Of a DNA stretch of 64,000 nt, positions 27,506 through 36,935 are shown in pieces. The DNA lies in assembly GCA_000198515.1 (NCBI GenBank), contig FP929140.1, forward strand, positions 3,632,527-3,696,526, written 5' to 3'. The DNA is from a gamma proteobacterium HdN1. Lineage in GTDB: Bacteria; Pseudomonadota; Gammaproteobacteria; Pseudomonadales; Ketobacteraceae. The position numbers and the translations under genes were made by a program. The stretch's first letter is position 1; every line of letters starts with the position of its first letter. Below the pieces are notes generated by a model. That model saw only the letters and a list, made by a program, of their open reading frames with translations, was not told the DNA's origin and searched no databases.

Positions 27506-28821
27506 AACTGATACCAATCTTCAGTATTACAGCCGCAATGTTTATTCTCAGTGCCTGCGCCACCGGCCCGCGCAAGGTCAGCCTAGCTGAGGCCACAGCC
27601 TTCGAAAACCAAGCTATCACCGACACGCGAATCCAGCCTACTTCATCACCGCAACCTGGAATGCTTTACACCCAGCCAGTTAACAAGACCGAGCCGTGCA
27701 TGCTGCTTACCGATCAGCCTAATGGCAGAAACTCCCGCGTTTATTGGGATGGTGATTGTATAGATGGCCATGCCTACGGTCTTGGACGTGTTATTGCCCT
27801 GTCCGATACTTACCATACGGAAGAAATCACTATTCACAATGGCGATGGTTACTCAAACTGGCGACCCGTCAGGGTACTTGACTACATAGAAAATCATGGC
27901 ATGTACGGTAAAATTAAAAAAGACGCAGCTCATTACTTGTTCTCTGGGCTGGCTGAAAGCATCACGAGTGATAGCACAAACTTTTTTATGCAATACCGTT
28001 TAGGTGCTATGAACAGCAAGGGTAACAGACAGTATCTGGATACTTCACCATTCAACCCAGCTAAAGTTATAGTCAATCACCCTAGCGAAAGAGTCGAATA
28101 CGTCCTAGTGGACTTCTCTGCGCTTCCTGCCACATCGTATCAAGTGCAAAAGTATCTTTTTTTAGCGGACCCCACCAAAGATAGGCCCGCTGGCTTTCGC
28201 ATTGCTCTCTTCCGCAATGGTATAGTTGAGCATCAAAAGCTTACCGCTAATGGTCAAAGAGTTGCCGAGCTAGTGCAACTGCCACCGGAATATATTGATC
28301 AATTGAAAGATAAGATCTTCGAAGCACAAGTTGCCATACAAAAGGCCAGCGAGGATGTCGCCAAGGCTCAGCGGATGGAGCGCGAATACTTATACATGGC
28401 CTGTGCTGACGATTACAGTATTAAGGGAGTGCCGGCTAAGGATATGAACATTGCACGCCAAATCTGTACTTGGCGCGATCAGTGGACAGAACCTTACGCT
28501 AGGGCCGAGGCAAAGTACAAGCAGGAAATGGAACAGAAGCAACAGGAAGCCGCACGGGCCGAGCAACAAAATGCTTATATCGCTGCCCAGAAGGCGCAAG
28601 CTGCCGCCGCACAAAACGCGGCATTCGCGGCATCTATGGCAGAGTTGAACCAAACCCTGCAACAACAGAACAATAATACCATGCAGCAGATCAATCAGAT
28701 GAACCAACAAATGCAGCAGCAGAATAATCAAAAGGTGAATTCTTGGGCGCCACAAATGAAGAAAACTACGATCTGTAATCGGATTGGTAACCAAGTTTTC
28801 TGCCGGCAGCCTAACAATTAG
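27502..28821 (+). CDS. Cassette C6 gene 3: large lipoprotein with MORN-like segment and Gln-rich C-terminus
   Basis: The 439-residue protein has a lipoprotein signal (ITAAMFILSAC). Residues about 70-100 (VYWDGDCIDGHAYGLG) resemble a MORN-type repeat. A central domain follows, then a long Ala/Gln/Glu coiled coil (about 265-400) with many NQQM repeats. The protein ends TICNRIGNQVFCRQPNN, with the two cysteines framing a motif also found at the end of the C21 protein. Presumably it is a periplasmic, membrane-linked component working with genes 1 and 2. Its stop lies inside the attC. Confidence 0.78.
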   Translation: MKLIPIFSITAAMFILSACATGPRKVSLAEATAFENQAITDTRIQPTSSPQPGMLYTQPVNKTEPCMLLTDQPNGRNSRVYWDGDCIDGHAYGLGRVIALSDTYHTEEITIHNGDGYSNWRPVRVLDYIENHGMYGKIKKDAAHYLFSGLAESITSDSTNFFMQYRLGAMNSKGNRQYLDTSPFNPAKVIVNHPSERVEYVLVDFSALPATSYQVQKYLFLADPTKDRPAGFRIALFRNGIVEHQKLTANGQRVAELVQLPPEYIDQLKDKIFEAQVAIQKASEDVAKAQRMEREYLYMACADDYSIKGVPAKDMNIARQICTWRDQWTEPYARAEAKYKQEMEQKQQEAARAEQQNAYIAAQKAQAAAAQNAAFAASMAELNQTLQQQNNNTMQQINQMNQQMQQQNNQKVNSWAPQMKKTTICNRIGNQVFCRQPNN

Positions 28822-28868
28822 CTAAAGCAGATTGCGCTTGCGCAAGGCTGCTTAGTAAAGTGTTAGGG
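28809..28868 (+). repeat. attC of C6
   Basis: 1L GCCTAAC and 1R GTTAGGG, 60 bp, with complementary arms TTGCGC/GCGCAA around the centre. It overlaps the stop codon of gene 3. Confidence 0.85.
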
Positions 28869-29256
28869 CAAAAATGGCATCGCGCTATGGGCGGGCAAGG
28901 CAACGAGCGTTTCTTATCGCGCGGTCGTTTTCTCCAAGGTTTTTCAGTCGCTCTTTGCCGCCATTGAGCGGCATCAATTAGGCGCGAGTTTCCGCATTTA
29001 GTGCTCCACACCAAAATAATTATTTCCATTTGTGTGGCAGCTCGTATCTTCCATTGGGTAGCTGTGGTACAAGCGTAAATTAGGCATTTGGTCAGGTGGG
29101 TTTTTGCATACGCAAGATCGGCTTTCTTGATCCAAAATTAATTATGTGCCGTCGTTGGGGCAGGTGCTCAAAGCTAGCAAGGCTACCCCTAACAAGTCAC
29201 AACACTTGCACGCAAGCGTGCGCGGACGTCGCTGCGCTCCGCCGGTGTGCTCTGCG
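28863..29256 (+). other. Cassette C7: ORF-less cassette, family A copy 1
   Basis: 394 bp. Begins TTAGGGCAAAAATGGCATCG and carries the family blocks (CAACGAGCGTTTCTTATCGC, ATAATTATTTCCAT, ATTTGGTCAGGTGGG, GGTGCTCAAAGC). No plus-strand gene is present. Confidence 0.85.
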
Positions 29257-29262
29257 TTAGGG
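29187..29262 (+). repeat. attC of C7, host-like type
   Basis: 1L CCCTAAC and 1R GTTAGGG, 76 bp. Confidence 0.92.
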
Positions 29263-29650
29263 CAAAAAAGGCATCGCGCTACCAGCGGGTAAGGCAACGA
29301 GCGTTGTTTATCGTGCGGTCGTTTTCTCCAAGGTTTCTCAGTCTCTCTTTGGTGCCATTGAGTGGCATCAATTAGGCGCAAGTTTTCGCTTTTAATGCTC
29401 CACGCCAAAATAATCATTTCCATTTTTGCGGCGGCTTGTATCTTCCATTGAGTAGCTGTGGTACAAGCATAAATTAGGCATTTGGTCAGGTGGGTTTCTG
29501 CATGCGCAAGATCGCCTTTCCTAGCCTAAAATTTATTATGTGCCGTCGTTGGGGCAGGTGCTCAAAGCAAGCAAAGCTGCCCCTAACAAGTCACAACACT
29601 TGCACGCAAGCGTGCGCGGACGTCGCTGCGCGCCGCCGGTGTGCTCTGCG
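29257..29650 (+). other. Cassette C8: ORF-less cassette, family A copy 2
   Basis: 394 bp, directly following copy 1 and of the same length but clearly diverged (for example AGCGTTGTTTATCGTGC). Confidence 0.85.
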
Positions 29651-29656
29651 TTATAA
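29581..29656 (+). repeat. attC of C8, host-like type
   Basis: 1L CCCTAAC and 1R GTTATAA, 76 bp. Confidence 0.92.
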
Positions 29657-29741
29657 CTATTAATTGGAGTACATATGAAAAAGTTAGTTTGGCTAGGTAT
29701 TGCTTTAGCTTTGGCTGGCTGTCAGCCAGAAAGTAATAATA

Positions 29742-29749
29742 ATATTTAT
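29742..29749 (+). repeat. Target duplication ATATTTAT, left of IS66 copy 1
   Basis: The same 8 bp recur at 32182-32189 right after the element, the length normal for the IS66 family. Confidence 0.9.
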
Positions 29750-29836
29750 GTAAACGTAACCCCAACCACACCTTCCAACCTCTACCCATTACCGTAAGCT
29801 GACTTCTGATCTGATATCGTCTTTCAGGAGCCGCTA

Positions 29837-30145
29837 GTGAAACGCACTCATCGAACCCCAGAGCAATGGGCGAAGCTCTTCGCCACCTTTGAAAATAGCG
29901 GTACTAGCCAGAGCAACTTTGCAAAAACGGTCGGCGTCAACCCCGCCTATTTTTCCATAAAATACCGAGCGTCCAGAGCAAGCCAAGACACGCCAAACAC
30001 CGCACCCTTTATCAGGGCGACGCAAAAAACACCTCAAGCTACTTCTCAGGATTTTTGGGTGCGGTACCGCAACACGGAACTAGGGCTTCCAATGTCGGTG
30101 AAACCGGAGTGGTTAGCATCGTTCGTAAAGGCGCTGGCCGAATGA
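29837..30145 (+). CDS. tnpA: IS66 TnpA (helix-turn-helix accessory protein)
   Basis: The 102-residue protein starts MKRTHRTPEQWAKLFATFE and has an HTH (SQSNFAKTVGVNPAYFSIKYR). It is the first of three genes normal for IS66 elements and overlaps tnpB by 4 bp (ATGA). Confidence 0.9.
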   Translation: MKRTHRTPEQWAKLFATFENSGTSQSNFAKTVGVNPAYFSIKYRASRASQDTPNTAPFIRATQKTPQATSQDFWVRYRNTELGLPMSVKPEWLASFVKALAE

Positions 30146-30498
30146 AAATGTTTGTGGATCCCTCCGCCATCTATCTGCACAGGCATCCCGTTGATTTCAG
30201 AAAAAGCATCAACGGACTTTCGGTGATCGTTGATGAGCAAATGGCGATGTCGAGCCTGAGTGGTGCGCTCTTCGTATTTTGCAACAAGCAACGCGACAAA
30301 CTCAAAGTGTTGTACTGGGACCAAACGGGATTCTGCTTGTGGTATAAGCGCTTGGAGAAGGACAGGTTTGTGTGGCCTAAGCGCTTTTCTGGATCGTCAA
30401 TCGAACTCAGTGAACGCCAGTGGCAGTGGTTGCTAGAAGGATTCGATATTGAAAAAATAAAGGGCCATCAAGCCGTAAATTGCCGGGCAATTTGGTAG
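30142..30498 (+). CDS. tnpB: IS66 TnpB (Orf2-type accessory protein)
   Basis: The 118-residue protein has the TnpB hallmarks: HRHPVDFRKSINGLSVIV, LFVFCNKQRDKLKVLYWDQTGFCLWYKRLEKDRF. The ATG at 30142 overlaps the tnpA stop; a longer frame upstream is not needed. Confidence 0.93.
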   Translation: MKMFVDPSAIYLHRHPVDFRKSINGLSVIVDEQMAMSSLSGALFVFCNKQRDKLKVLYWDQTGFCLWYKRLEKDRFVWPKRFSGSSIELSERQWQWLLEGFDIEKIKGHQAVNCRAIW

Positions 30499-30565
30499 TC
30501 AAAACACACATAAAATGCTGTAAATTCAGTGAATTGCCGTGTGGAACCTGTTATAATTTCCACCT

Positions 30566-32146
30566 ATGAAAACCACTGAAAACACCACACTTCCAGACGA
30601 TGTTGAACGCCTAAAGGCGTTGGTTTTGGCGTTGCAGAATAAAAATTCCGCCTTGCAAAAAGAAGCCGCAAAGGAAGCTGCAGAAGCGAAACGCTTCGAA
30701 AAACTGTACTACGAAACATGGGAGAAGTGGCAGCTGGCTTTAAGAAGCCGCTTTGCTTCCAAAAGCGAAGCGTACGATGGGCAGGTGGATCTCTTTAACG
30801 AGATTGAGCAAACGCTGGAGCCCACCGTCGAAGAAATTGCGGAAGCCGACGCAGAAAAGGAAACCATCACCTACACCCGTAAAAAAGCTCGTGCACCGCG
30901 CATTGCCCCTGAGCTTCCCCGCGAAGATGTGCTGCACGATCTGGCCGATAAAGACAAAGTTTGCGGCTGCTGTGGCCATGATCTGCACCGCATGGGCGAA
31001 GAAGTCAGCGAAAAGCTCGAATTTATTCCCGCACACGTGAAAGTGCTACGTCACATCCGTCCCAAATACAGCTGCCGGCAGTGTGAACAGCAAGCCATTC
31101 GTACGGAGATCAAAATCGCGCCAGTACCAGCCAGCGTTTTACCCAAAAGCATCGCGTCTGCCAGTCTGCTTACACAAATCATTTGCGCCAAGTTTGTTTA
31201 TGGTTTGCCGCTTTATCGCCAGGAAGCCCTGTTTAAGAGCTTTGGGATTGAAATTAACCGTCAAACCATGAGTCGATGGCTCATTAAAGTAAGCGAACAG
31301 CTCCGACCGCTTTACAAATACTTTCACCGAAGGCTGCTTGAACAGCCGGCGATCTGGTCGGACGATACCCGCATAAAAGTCATTGAGACCGACAATGCTC
31401 AATGCGCCATGTGGGTGTACGGATGTGGAATGGAAACGCCTTTGCCTGGTGGCGCGCCACCGATTGTGCTGTACGATTATCGAGACGGCCGAGCGGGCCG
31501 CTATATCACCGACTTTTTGCAGGGCTACAGCGGCCTTCTGCAAGTCGATGGCTATCAAGCGTACCAGCAAACCCACGCCACGTTAATTGGCTGCTGGGCA
31601 CACGCGCGACGTAAATTCAAAGAAGCCAAAGACGTGCAACCCAAAGGCAAAACAGGGCGTGCAGATGTGGCGCTCAGCTTGATCCAAAAGCTCTATGCAA
31701 TTGAGAAATCACTCCCAGAAAAAACCATCGAAGAACGCCTCGCAATTCGCCAGCAACAATCCGCACCGATCCTCCAGCAAATCAAAGAGTATCTGGAGAA
31801 AACCGCTTTCGAGGTGCCGCCCAAAACCGCCATCGGCCTTGCCGTGCACTACAGCTTAAACCAATGGAACAAACTCACCGCCTACTTGGGCTACGGCGAG
31901 ACCAGTATCGACAACAACCGCGCGGAGCGCGCCATCAAACCCTTTGTGATCGGCCGCAAAAACTGGCTGTTCGCCAACACCCGCACCGGTGCCACTGCAA
32001 GCGCCATACTCTACAGTATCGTAGAAACCGCGAAAGCCAACGGCCTGAGACCTGAGCAATATCTACAAGCCTTGCTCGAACAACTGCCCACCACCCAAGC
32101 AGAAGAGATCGAACTGCTGACGCCGTGGAATATTACGTTGAGTTAG
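30566..32146 (+). CDS. tnpC: IS66 transposase TnpC
   Basis: The 526-residue DDE transposase has an N-terminal leucine-zipper-like helix, the Cys-rich zinc finger (VCGCCGHDLHRMGEE...YSCRQCEQQ), the catalytic core (AIWSDDTRIKV, LLQVDGYQAY, IGCWAHARRKF) and the conserved SIDNNRAERAIKPFVIGRKNWLF. It is intact. Confidence 0.95.
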   Translation: MKTTENTTLPDDVERLKALVLALQNKNSALQKEAAKEAAEAKRFEKLYYETWEKWQLALRSRFASKSEAYDGQVDLFNEIEQTLEPTVEEIAEADAEKETITYTRKKARAPRIAPELPREDVLHDLADKDKVCGCCGHDLHRMGEEVSEKLEFIPAHVKVLRHIRPKYSCRQCEQQAIRTEIKIAPVPASVLPKSIASASLLTQIICAKFVYGLPLYRQEALFKSFGIEINRQTMSRWLIKVSEQLRPLYKYFHRRLLEQPAIWSDDTRIKVIETDNAQCAMWVYGCGMETPLPGGAPPIVLYDYRDGRAGRYITDFLQGYSGLLQVDGYQAYQQTHATLIGCWAHARRKFKEAKDVQPKGKTGRADVALSLIQKLYAIEKSLPEKTIEERLAIRQQQSAPILQQIKEYLEKTAFEVPPKTAIGLAVHYSLNQWNKLTAYLGYGETSIDNNRAERAIKPFVIGRKNWLFANTRTGATASAILYSIVETAKANGLRPEQYLQALLEQLPTTQAEEIELLTPWNITLS

Positions 32147-32717
32147 TAGGGGGCGGAAGGTGTGGTTGGGGTTACGTTTACATATTTATGATGTGAAAGA
32201 AGTTTCAAATAGAACTTATCTCATCAATCAAGAAACGGGTAAATTATCTTTAGTTTCTGATGGTAAAGTTATTGAGTTACCCACGTATAAGATTCCAGAA
32301 GGGAAAATGCTTAAGGTAAGTGGTAGCTTTTCAGAAAAGTTACAGTTTAAAGCGTCAACAAAACAAGTTGAGAATAAAGTATATTATATCCTTGATCTAG
32401 AAGGGTATGAAACTCAAACAAAAGACTCAACGGGAAAAATTATAAGAAATCGAGTCGATTTTAATTGGGTTAAGCCTGCCTTAGAAAAGAATAAATATGA
32501 CTATATAAAGCTTCAGTTCTTAGACAAAGATGGTTTTATGCTTGACGAGAACACGATTAACTTGAGCGATAGCTATACGAATGTCGTAGATTTTTCTGGT
32601 GACGTAACTGGGCTTAAATACGAGGGTAGCTTTTCCGTTAATCCATTAGTGTTGAGTAAGGCAGCATCGTTGCAGTATGTTTATAGAATTAAATCTTTGA
32701 GCGACGCGCCGAAATAG

Positions 32718-32845
32718 TTATAACAAAGCATTTAAGAGTGATTCCCAACGCTTGGCATTTTTCATTCAACCGTTGGGTTTTGTGTTTACGGTGGTATGGT
32801 TAAGTTTCGTGGTGGCGTTGCTCACACCTTAATGCGGCGTTAGGT
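32718..32845 (+). repeat. attC of C9, Vibrio VCR-like type
   Basis: 1L TTATAAC and 1R GTTAGGT, 128 bp. The body (CAAAGCATTTAAGAGTGATT, CCAACGCTTGGCATTTTTC, GGGTTTTGTGTTTACGGTGG) resembles the long attC class typical of Vibrio integrons, unlike any other attC in this array. Confidence 0.88.
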
Positions 32846-32854
32846 TGCAAGAAT

Positions 32855-33532
32855 ATGCCGTGCTCTGAAGGACTAATAGATCTCTACGCCAACGTGACCA
32901 CATGTGCTAAGCGGTGCAATGGAGTGCAGAACGATCCAATCAACGGCATTATGGGACGAAGCTTTTACTGTCTAGACGAGAGGTCCGGCATCGACATGCT
33001 CCTGGTCAGCAAGAACCCTGGAATATCCGATCCAAGAGAAAACGCTTTATACGCGCCGCTAGGCGGTCGAGATCGAGTCCATGCTCACGAAGATTTCGTG
33101 CGCACCCGGTTTGTCGGAACGAATCAAATCATCACGTCCCGCTATCATGCAAATATTATCAACTGGGTTTCTGTCATCCTTAACGTACCTGCTGAGCACG
33201 ATGCTGTATTCTCGCGCGTGGCAATGACTGCACTAGTTAAGTGCCACTCCGCAAACCTCAAAACTGACTCATTGCCGGATACAACCAAAAACACCTGCGC
33301 AGGTACATTTCTGTATCGCGAGATAGAGATGTTGAAGCCAAAGTTTTTGCTGGCCCTCGGCGGTGAGGCATTCGACTATCTTGTAAGGCCAAACGTCAGA
33401 GCTAGACACAACCTACCCGTTGGAAAGCTTTATCACCCGAGTTGGTCGAACATGCGTGGAGGTGTAGCACACTATATGGCAGAGGAACTTCCAAAGCTTA
33501 GGGAGCAATTCCAGCGTGCGCTTGCCACCTAA
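32855..33532 (+). CDS. Cassette C10: uracil-DNA glycosylase-like protein
   Basis: The 225-residue protein has a cysteine-bearing N-terminus (TTCAKRCNG), a GxxPG-like segment (DMLLVSKNPGISDPRENALYAPL), a core strand-helix KPKFLLALGGEAFDYL and a C-terminal HPS motif (LPVGKLYHPSWSNMR), the pattern of the uracil-DNA glycosylase superfamily (family 4/5-like). DNA repair is the likely role, but the catalytic water-activating residue is not assigned. The ATG at 32855 is 10 bp into the cassette. Confidence 0.72.
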   Translation: MPCSEGLIDLYANVTTCAKRCNGVQNDPINGIMGRSFYCLDERSGIDMLLVSKNPGISDPRENALYAPLGGRDRVHAHEDFVRTRFVGTNQIITSRYHANIINWVSVILNVPAEHDAVFSRVAMTALVKCHSANLKTDSLPDTTKNTCAGTFLYREIEMLKPKFLLALGGEAFDYLVRPNVRARHNLPVGKLYHPSWSNMRGGVAHYMAEELPKLREQFQRALAT

Positions 33533-33615
33533 CAATGCGCTCAACTATCACTCACTTCGTTCGCTGGACAGCCAAAAGCTGCGCTTTTGTCTGCCCGTTA
33601 GCTTAATCGTTACAC
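33527..33615 (+). repeat. attC of C10
   Basis: 1L ACCTAAC and 1R GTTACAC, 89 bp, with the CACTCACTTCGTTCGCTGG centre also seen in C4's attC. Confidence 0.87.
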
Positions 33616-33623
33616 GGAATAAT

Positions 33624-34040
33624 ATGATCGAAATCGAATTTGAAGAACCGCAATCAGTCGAGTGCGAATGCTGTGGAAACTCCACGACAAAGCTTGTCCG
33701 ATATGTTTCCAAAGATGGCATGGCTCACGCTGTTTATCTAGCGTCTTTTACACCGGGTCATGAGGATAAGGCCACTCATGTTTTAGTAGGGCTGGGTAAG
33801 TGGGGTGAAGATGCTCCGCCATCAGAACGAACAGCATTCGCGGTAAAAATCTGGGATAACGACGATCAATGGGCGGTGTCGGTACTCGACAAAGATGATT
33901 CTCCTTGGGGTAGCGTAGAGTTTTTGGGAAAAGTTCTTGATCGAGACGAAGCGCTTTCACATCCATGGATCTCGGAGGTGTTTCACATCACCGACCATAT
34001 CGTTGTCGAGGATACGCCGGTCATCGAGTACTTCGCATAA
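33624..34040 (+). CDS. Cassette C11: hypothetical protein with Cys-rich N-terminus
   Basis: The 138-residue acidic soluble protein starts MIEIEFEEPQSVECECCGNS; the CxCC could bind a metal, though a second pair is lacking. The rest (VYLASFTPGHEDKATHVLVGLGKWGE... WAVSVLDKDDSPWG) looks like a small alpha/beta fold. Cassettes with this type of protein are common, but no function is known to me. Confidence 0.78.
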   Translation: MIEIEFEEPQSVECECCGNSTTKLVRYVSKDGMAHAVYLASFTPGHEDKATHVLVGLGKWGEDAPPSERTAFAVKIWDNDDQWAVSVLDKDDSPWGSVEFLGKVLDRDEALSHPWISEVFHITDHIVVEDTPVIEYFA

Positions 34041-34044
34041 ATCC

Positions 34045-34120
34045 GTGTAACAAGTGCGTCAACGGGACCGCTTTGTTCCGCTGCCGCTCCACAAATCGGC
34101 CCGTTACGCCGGCGTTAGCT
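34045..34120 (+). repeat. attC of C11
   Basis: 1L GTGTAAC and 1R GTTAGCT, 76 bp, with complementary arms AACGGGACC/GGCCCGTTA. Confidence 0.88.
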
Positions 34121-34305
34121 GAAATGCCATGTTCGCTGCATCTTCCGATAAACCAATAAATGAATCTGTTTCAACCTTTATGGAGGTACGTTTGCAAAAA
34201 TTGCATTCATTGACCAAACTTTCGTATGGATAGGCACTAAGCTCCTGCCGACCAGTTGGCGGGTATGCAATTAGCATCATTTTCTTTATAAGGGCTTAAA
34301 AATTC

Positions 34306-34869
34306 ATGAACAAGTTGTTGTATGTGTGTGTGTTTTTGTTGTTCTCTTTAAATGCGAAAGCACTCGATAAGTTGAGTTCAATTCCAGAGCCTAATCAAAA
34401 ACTTCTAAATTCGGTTGTTAAGGAACTTGGTCTTAGTAATACAAATAAGGAAGTTAAAGAAAAAATATATGGCATTTTTGATATGTCTTTAGAGGGCCAG
34501 TGGTACTCCTATTGGGTGGGGAATGGCGATTTGGAGAAGTCGAAATTTAAAGGCGACAAAGTACGAATTGTTGAATTGATTATTCCGAACAACAATCGGA
34601 TTTATGTATTTACGCTTGTAAATTTCCCAGATGCAAATCAAATATTTTATACTCGTAGACAGTTTGTGGAGGGGAGCTCTAAGTTAGGTTTAGATATGTT
34701 CGAGAAAGCGAAAGAAAACAGTAAACTTAAAAAAATTCATGAAGCAGACAATTACGGATTTTTCAATGAGAAAGGTTTTGTTTCATTTGAGATATATCAC
34801 GTGAAGGTTCCAGATTCGATGGTGTCATATATAGATTGTGGAATCGTTGACACAAAGCCGACAAAATGA
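34306..34869 (+). CDS. Cassette C12: secreted hypothetical protein
   Basis: The 187-residue protein has a signal peptide (MNKLLYVCVFLLFSLNAKA) and an AT-rich, Lys-rich mature part with one Cys near the end. No family is recognised. The ATG at 34306 follows AAGG. It has a 190-bp leader within the cassette, unusually long, so it may carry its own promoter. Confidence 0.75.
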   Translation: MNKLLYVCVFLLFSLNAKALDKLSSIPEPNQKLLNSVVKELGLSNTNKEVKEKIYGIFDMSLEGQWYSYWVGNGDLEKSKFKGDKVRIVELIIPNNNRIYVFTLVNFPDANQIFYTRRQFVEGSSKLGLDMFEKAKENSKLKKIHEADNYGFFNEKGFVSFEIYHVKVPDSMVSYIDCGIVDTKPTK

Positions 34870-34911
34870 ATTGTTTTTTTGGTAATTTTCTTCTGCCCGT
34901 CAATCATTCAA

Positions 34912-34986
34912 AGCTAACAAGTCGGTCAATTCGCAGCCATAAATGGCTGCTGGGACGCCGCTACGCGGCGCCCATTACCTCCACGT
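34912..34986 (+). repeat. attC of C12, split by intron copy 2
   Basis: 1L AGCTAAC at 34912; arms GCAGCCATAAATGGCTGC and GACGCCGC/GCGGCGCC. The 1R core is cut after CGT at 34986 and resumes TAGCC at 36831. Confidence 0.85.
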
Positions 34987-36830
34987 GTGTGCCAGGCATG
35001 GCAGTTAACTCGTCGGGTGAAAGTCCCGATACCAGGTATTCGCAGAGCCGAAGGTTAGCCAAAGGGCAAGGGCGTCATCGCGAGGTGAGGTCTAAAGGAA
35101 GCCCACGGCAAAATCGCGGGGCGATGAACAAAAACCGGATATGAGGTGTGACATGAGCGGGGCGTATGGGCACGTGACCATCAAGCCCTCCATCTGCAAT
35201 TGGCTTGTGTTTTATAAATCCGGCGCCTACGCGAGGAACGTTAACTGTCTTACCCTGGGAGATCTGCTTTGTGTTAACGGACTAACTGAGGGTGAAGAGA
35301 TTCACTTGATCGCAAAGTAGAAGTCAGCAGAGAGAATAGTACCGGTGATTACTCGGTTAGTTGAAAAAAATAGCCGTGCATGTCTAAGGGAAGGCTCGAA
35401 CGATGGTGAGGCGATGTGGGAAAGCGGGGTTTAGGTAAGGCATCCGAAATTGAAAAGGGATGAAACACAAACCGGAAAATTCATGACATCAGACCTCAAT
35501 TTATCTTTATCACTCTTGGAGCGCGCCCTAGAAAAGGAAAATCTTCAGCGCGCGTTCAACCAAGTGGTACGCAACAAAGGCGCTCCCGGAATAGACGGCA
35601 TGCCCGTCGAAGATCTGGAAAGCCACTTGCGGCATCACTGGCCAACGCTCCGACAATCATTACTCGATGGAACCTACCAACCCAAACCGGTAAAACGGGT
35701 TGAAATACCCAAAGGCGACGGCACTAAGCGCGCACTTGGAATTCCGACCGTGATCGACCGGTTTGTGCAGCAAATCATAGCGCAAGCACTTTCAGCGTTA
35801 TGGGAGCCGCACTTCCACCCCAGCAGTTTTGGTTTTCGCCCAGCACGCTCGGCACAACAAGCGGTAAAATACGTGCAAACGTTACAACGCGAGAAGTACG
35901 AGTGGGTCGTCGATCTCGATCTGAAATCCTTCTTCGATGAAGTGAATCACGATCGTTTAATCGCGCGACTGAAAACCAGAGTTGAAGACAAAGTCCTGTT
36001 GCGATTGATCAACAAATTCCTGCATGCGGGAATTAATGCAAACGGGATATTGTTACGAAGTGAGAAAGGGGTGCCGCAAGGAGGCCCGCTCTCACCGATT
36101 CTGGCCAATATCGTACTGGACGAACTAGATTGGGAATTGGAACATAGAGGGCATAAATTCGCACGCTATGCTGATGACTGCAATATCATGGTCAAAAGCA
36201 AGGCGGCAGGCGAACGAGTAATGAAAAGTATCCGGCGCTTTCTTGAAACGACACTTCGGCTCAGGGTGAACGACCAGAAAAGCGCGGTGGATCGTCCGAC
36301 AAAACGAAATTTCCTTGGATTTACATTTAGCGCGCACTCGCAACGCATTAAAGTGAGCGATAAGTCATTATCCAGACTTCGGGATAAGGTGAGAGTGCTC
36401 ACCCGACGGACGCGTGGGCACACATTTGAAACCATTATTGCAGAGCTGACCTTTTACCTGCTTGGTTGGAAAGCATACTTCGGCTTGGCTGAAGTATTGA
36501 GCCCGCTGCGCGATGTGGATAAATGGATACGAAGGAAATTACGGTGCTATCTGTGGAAGCAATGGGGTCAAAGTGGATATCGTAAACTCAGACGCCATGG
36601 CGTCAGCGTGGAACTGGCGTGGAATACCTCTAAGTCGGCCCACGGCCCGTGGCGCTTGAGCAACAGCCCCGCATTGACGCAGGCACTACCGAGAAAGTAC
36701 TTTAAAGGCATTGGGCTGCCGGAATTGGCAGGGGGATAAAATAAATCAACCAACGAACCGCCGTGGTACGTGATCCGTATGCCCGGTGGTGTGGGAGGGG
36801 TGGCGCTGCGAGGCGCCCCTCTATCCCGAT
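34987..36830 (+). mobile_element. Class C (attC-type) group II intron, copy 2
   Basis: 1844 bp from GTGTGCCAGG to CCCGAT, with the same ribozyme ends and RT gene as copy 1. It is inserted at the same position of the 1R core (CCACGT^TAGCC), in cassette-sense orientation. Confidence 0.93.
35483..36739 (+). CDS. Group II intron reverse transcriptase/maturase, copy 2
   Basis: This copy is intact. It has YADD at 229-232 and an uninterrupted maturase domain, with the same 418-residue protein as copy 1. DNA differences from copy 1 are silent (for example ACGTTACAACGC for ACGCTACAGCGC). Confidence 0.93.
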   Translation: MTSDLNLSLSLLERALEKENLQRAFNQVVRNKGAPGIDGMPVEDLESHLRHHWPTLRQSLLDGTYQPKPVKRVEIPKGDGTKRALGIPTVIDRFVQQIIAQALSALWEPHFHPSSFGFRPARSAQQAVKYVQTLQREKYEWVVDLDLKSFFDEVNHDRLIARLKTRVEDKVLLRLINKFLHAGINANGILLRSEKGVPQGGPLSPILANIVLDELDWELEHRGHKFARYADDCNIMVKSKAAGERVMKSIRRFLETTLRLRVNDQKSAVDRPTKRNFLGFTFSAHSQRIKVSDKSLSRLRDKVRVLTRRTRGHTFETIIAELTFYLLGWKAYFGLAEVLSPLRDVDKWIRRKLRCYLWKQWGQSGYRKLRRHGVSVELAWNTSKSAHGPWRLSNSPALTQALPRKYFKGIGLPELAGG

Positions 36831-36935
36831 TAGCCAAATGGGCACGAATATGGAAATCAGAGAAGCAACTGTTGAAGACGCGCTTTCGATTGCAAATATC
36901 GTAAACGTAACCCCAACCACACCTTCCGCCCCCTA

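Larger units (their letters stand above)
29750..32181 (+). mobile_element. IS66-family insertion sequence, copy 1
   Basis: The element is 2432 bp with perfect 27-bp terminal inverted repeats beginning GTAAACGTAACCCCAACC. It contains the three IS66 genes tnpA, tnpB and tnpC, all intact. It is the same as copy 2 (36901-39332) in opposite orientation. Confidence 0.96.
29675..32717 (+). pseudogene. Cassette C9: lipoprotein gene split by an IS66-family element
   Basis: The first 25 codons (29675-29749: MKKLVWLGIALALAGCQPES...) carry a lipoprotein signal with lipobox LAGC. The frame resumes at 32190 after removal of the IS and one copy of its 8-bp target duplication, giving a joined protein of 200 residues ending SLSDAPK at 32717. 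The mature part is AT-rich, of unknown family. The 5' part is preceded by TTGGAG. The insertion is precise and no other damage is visible, so it appears recent. Confidence 0.88.
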
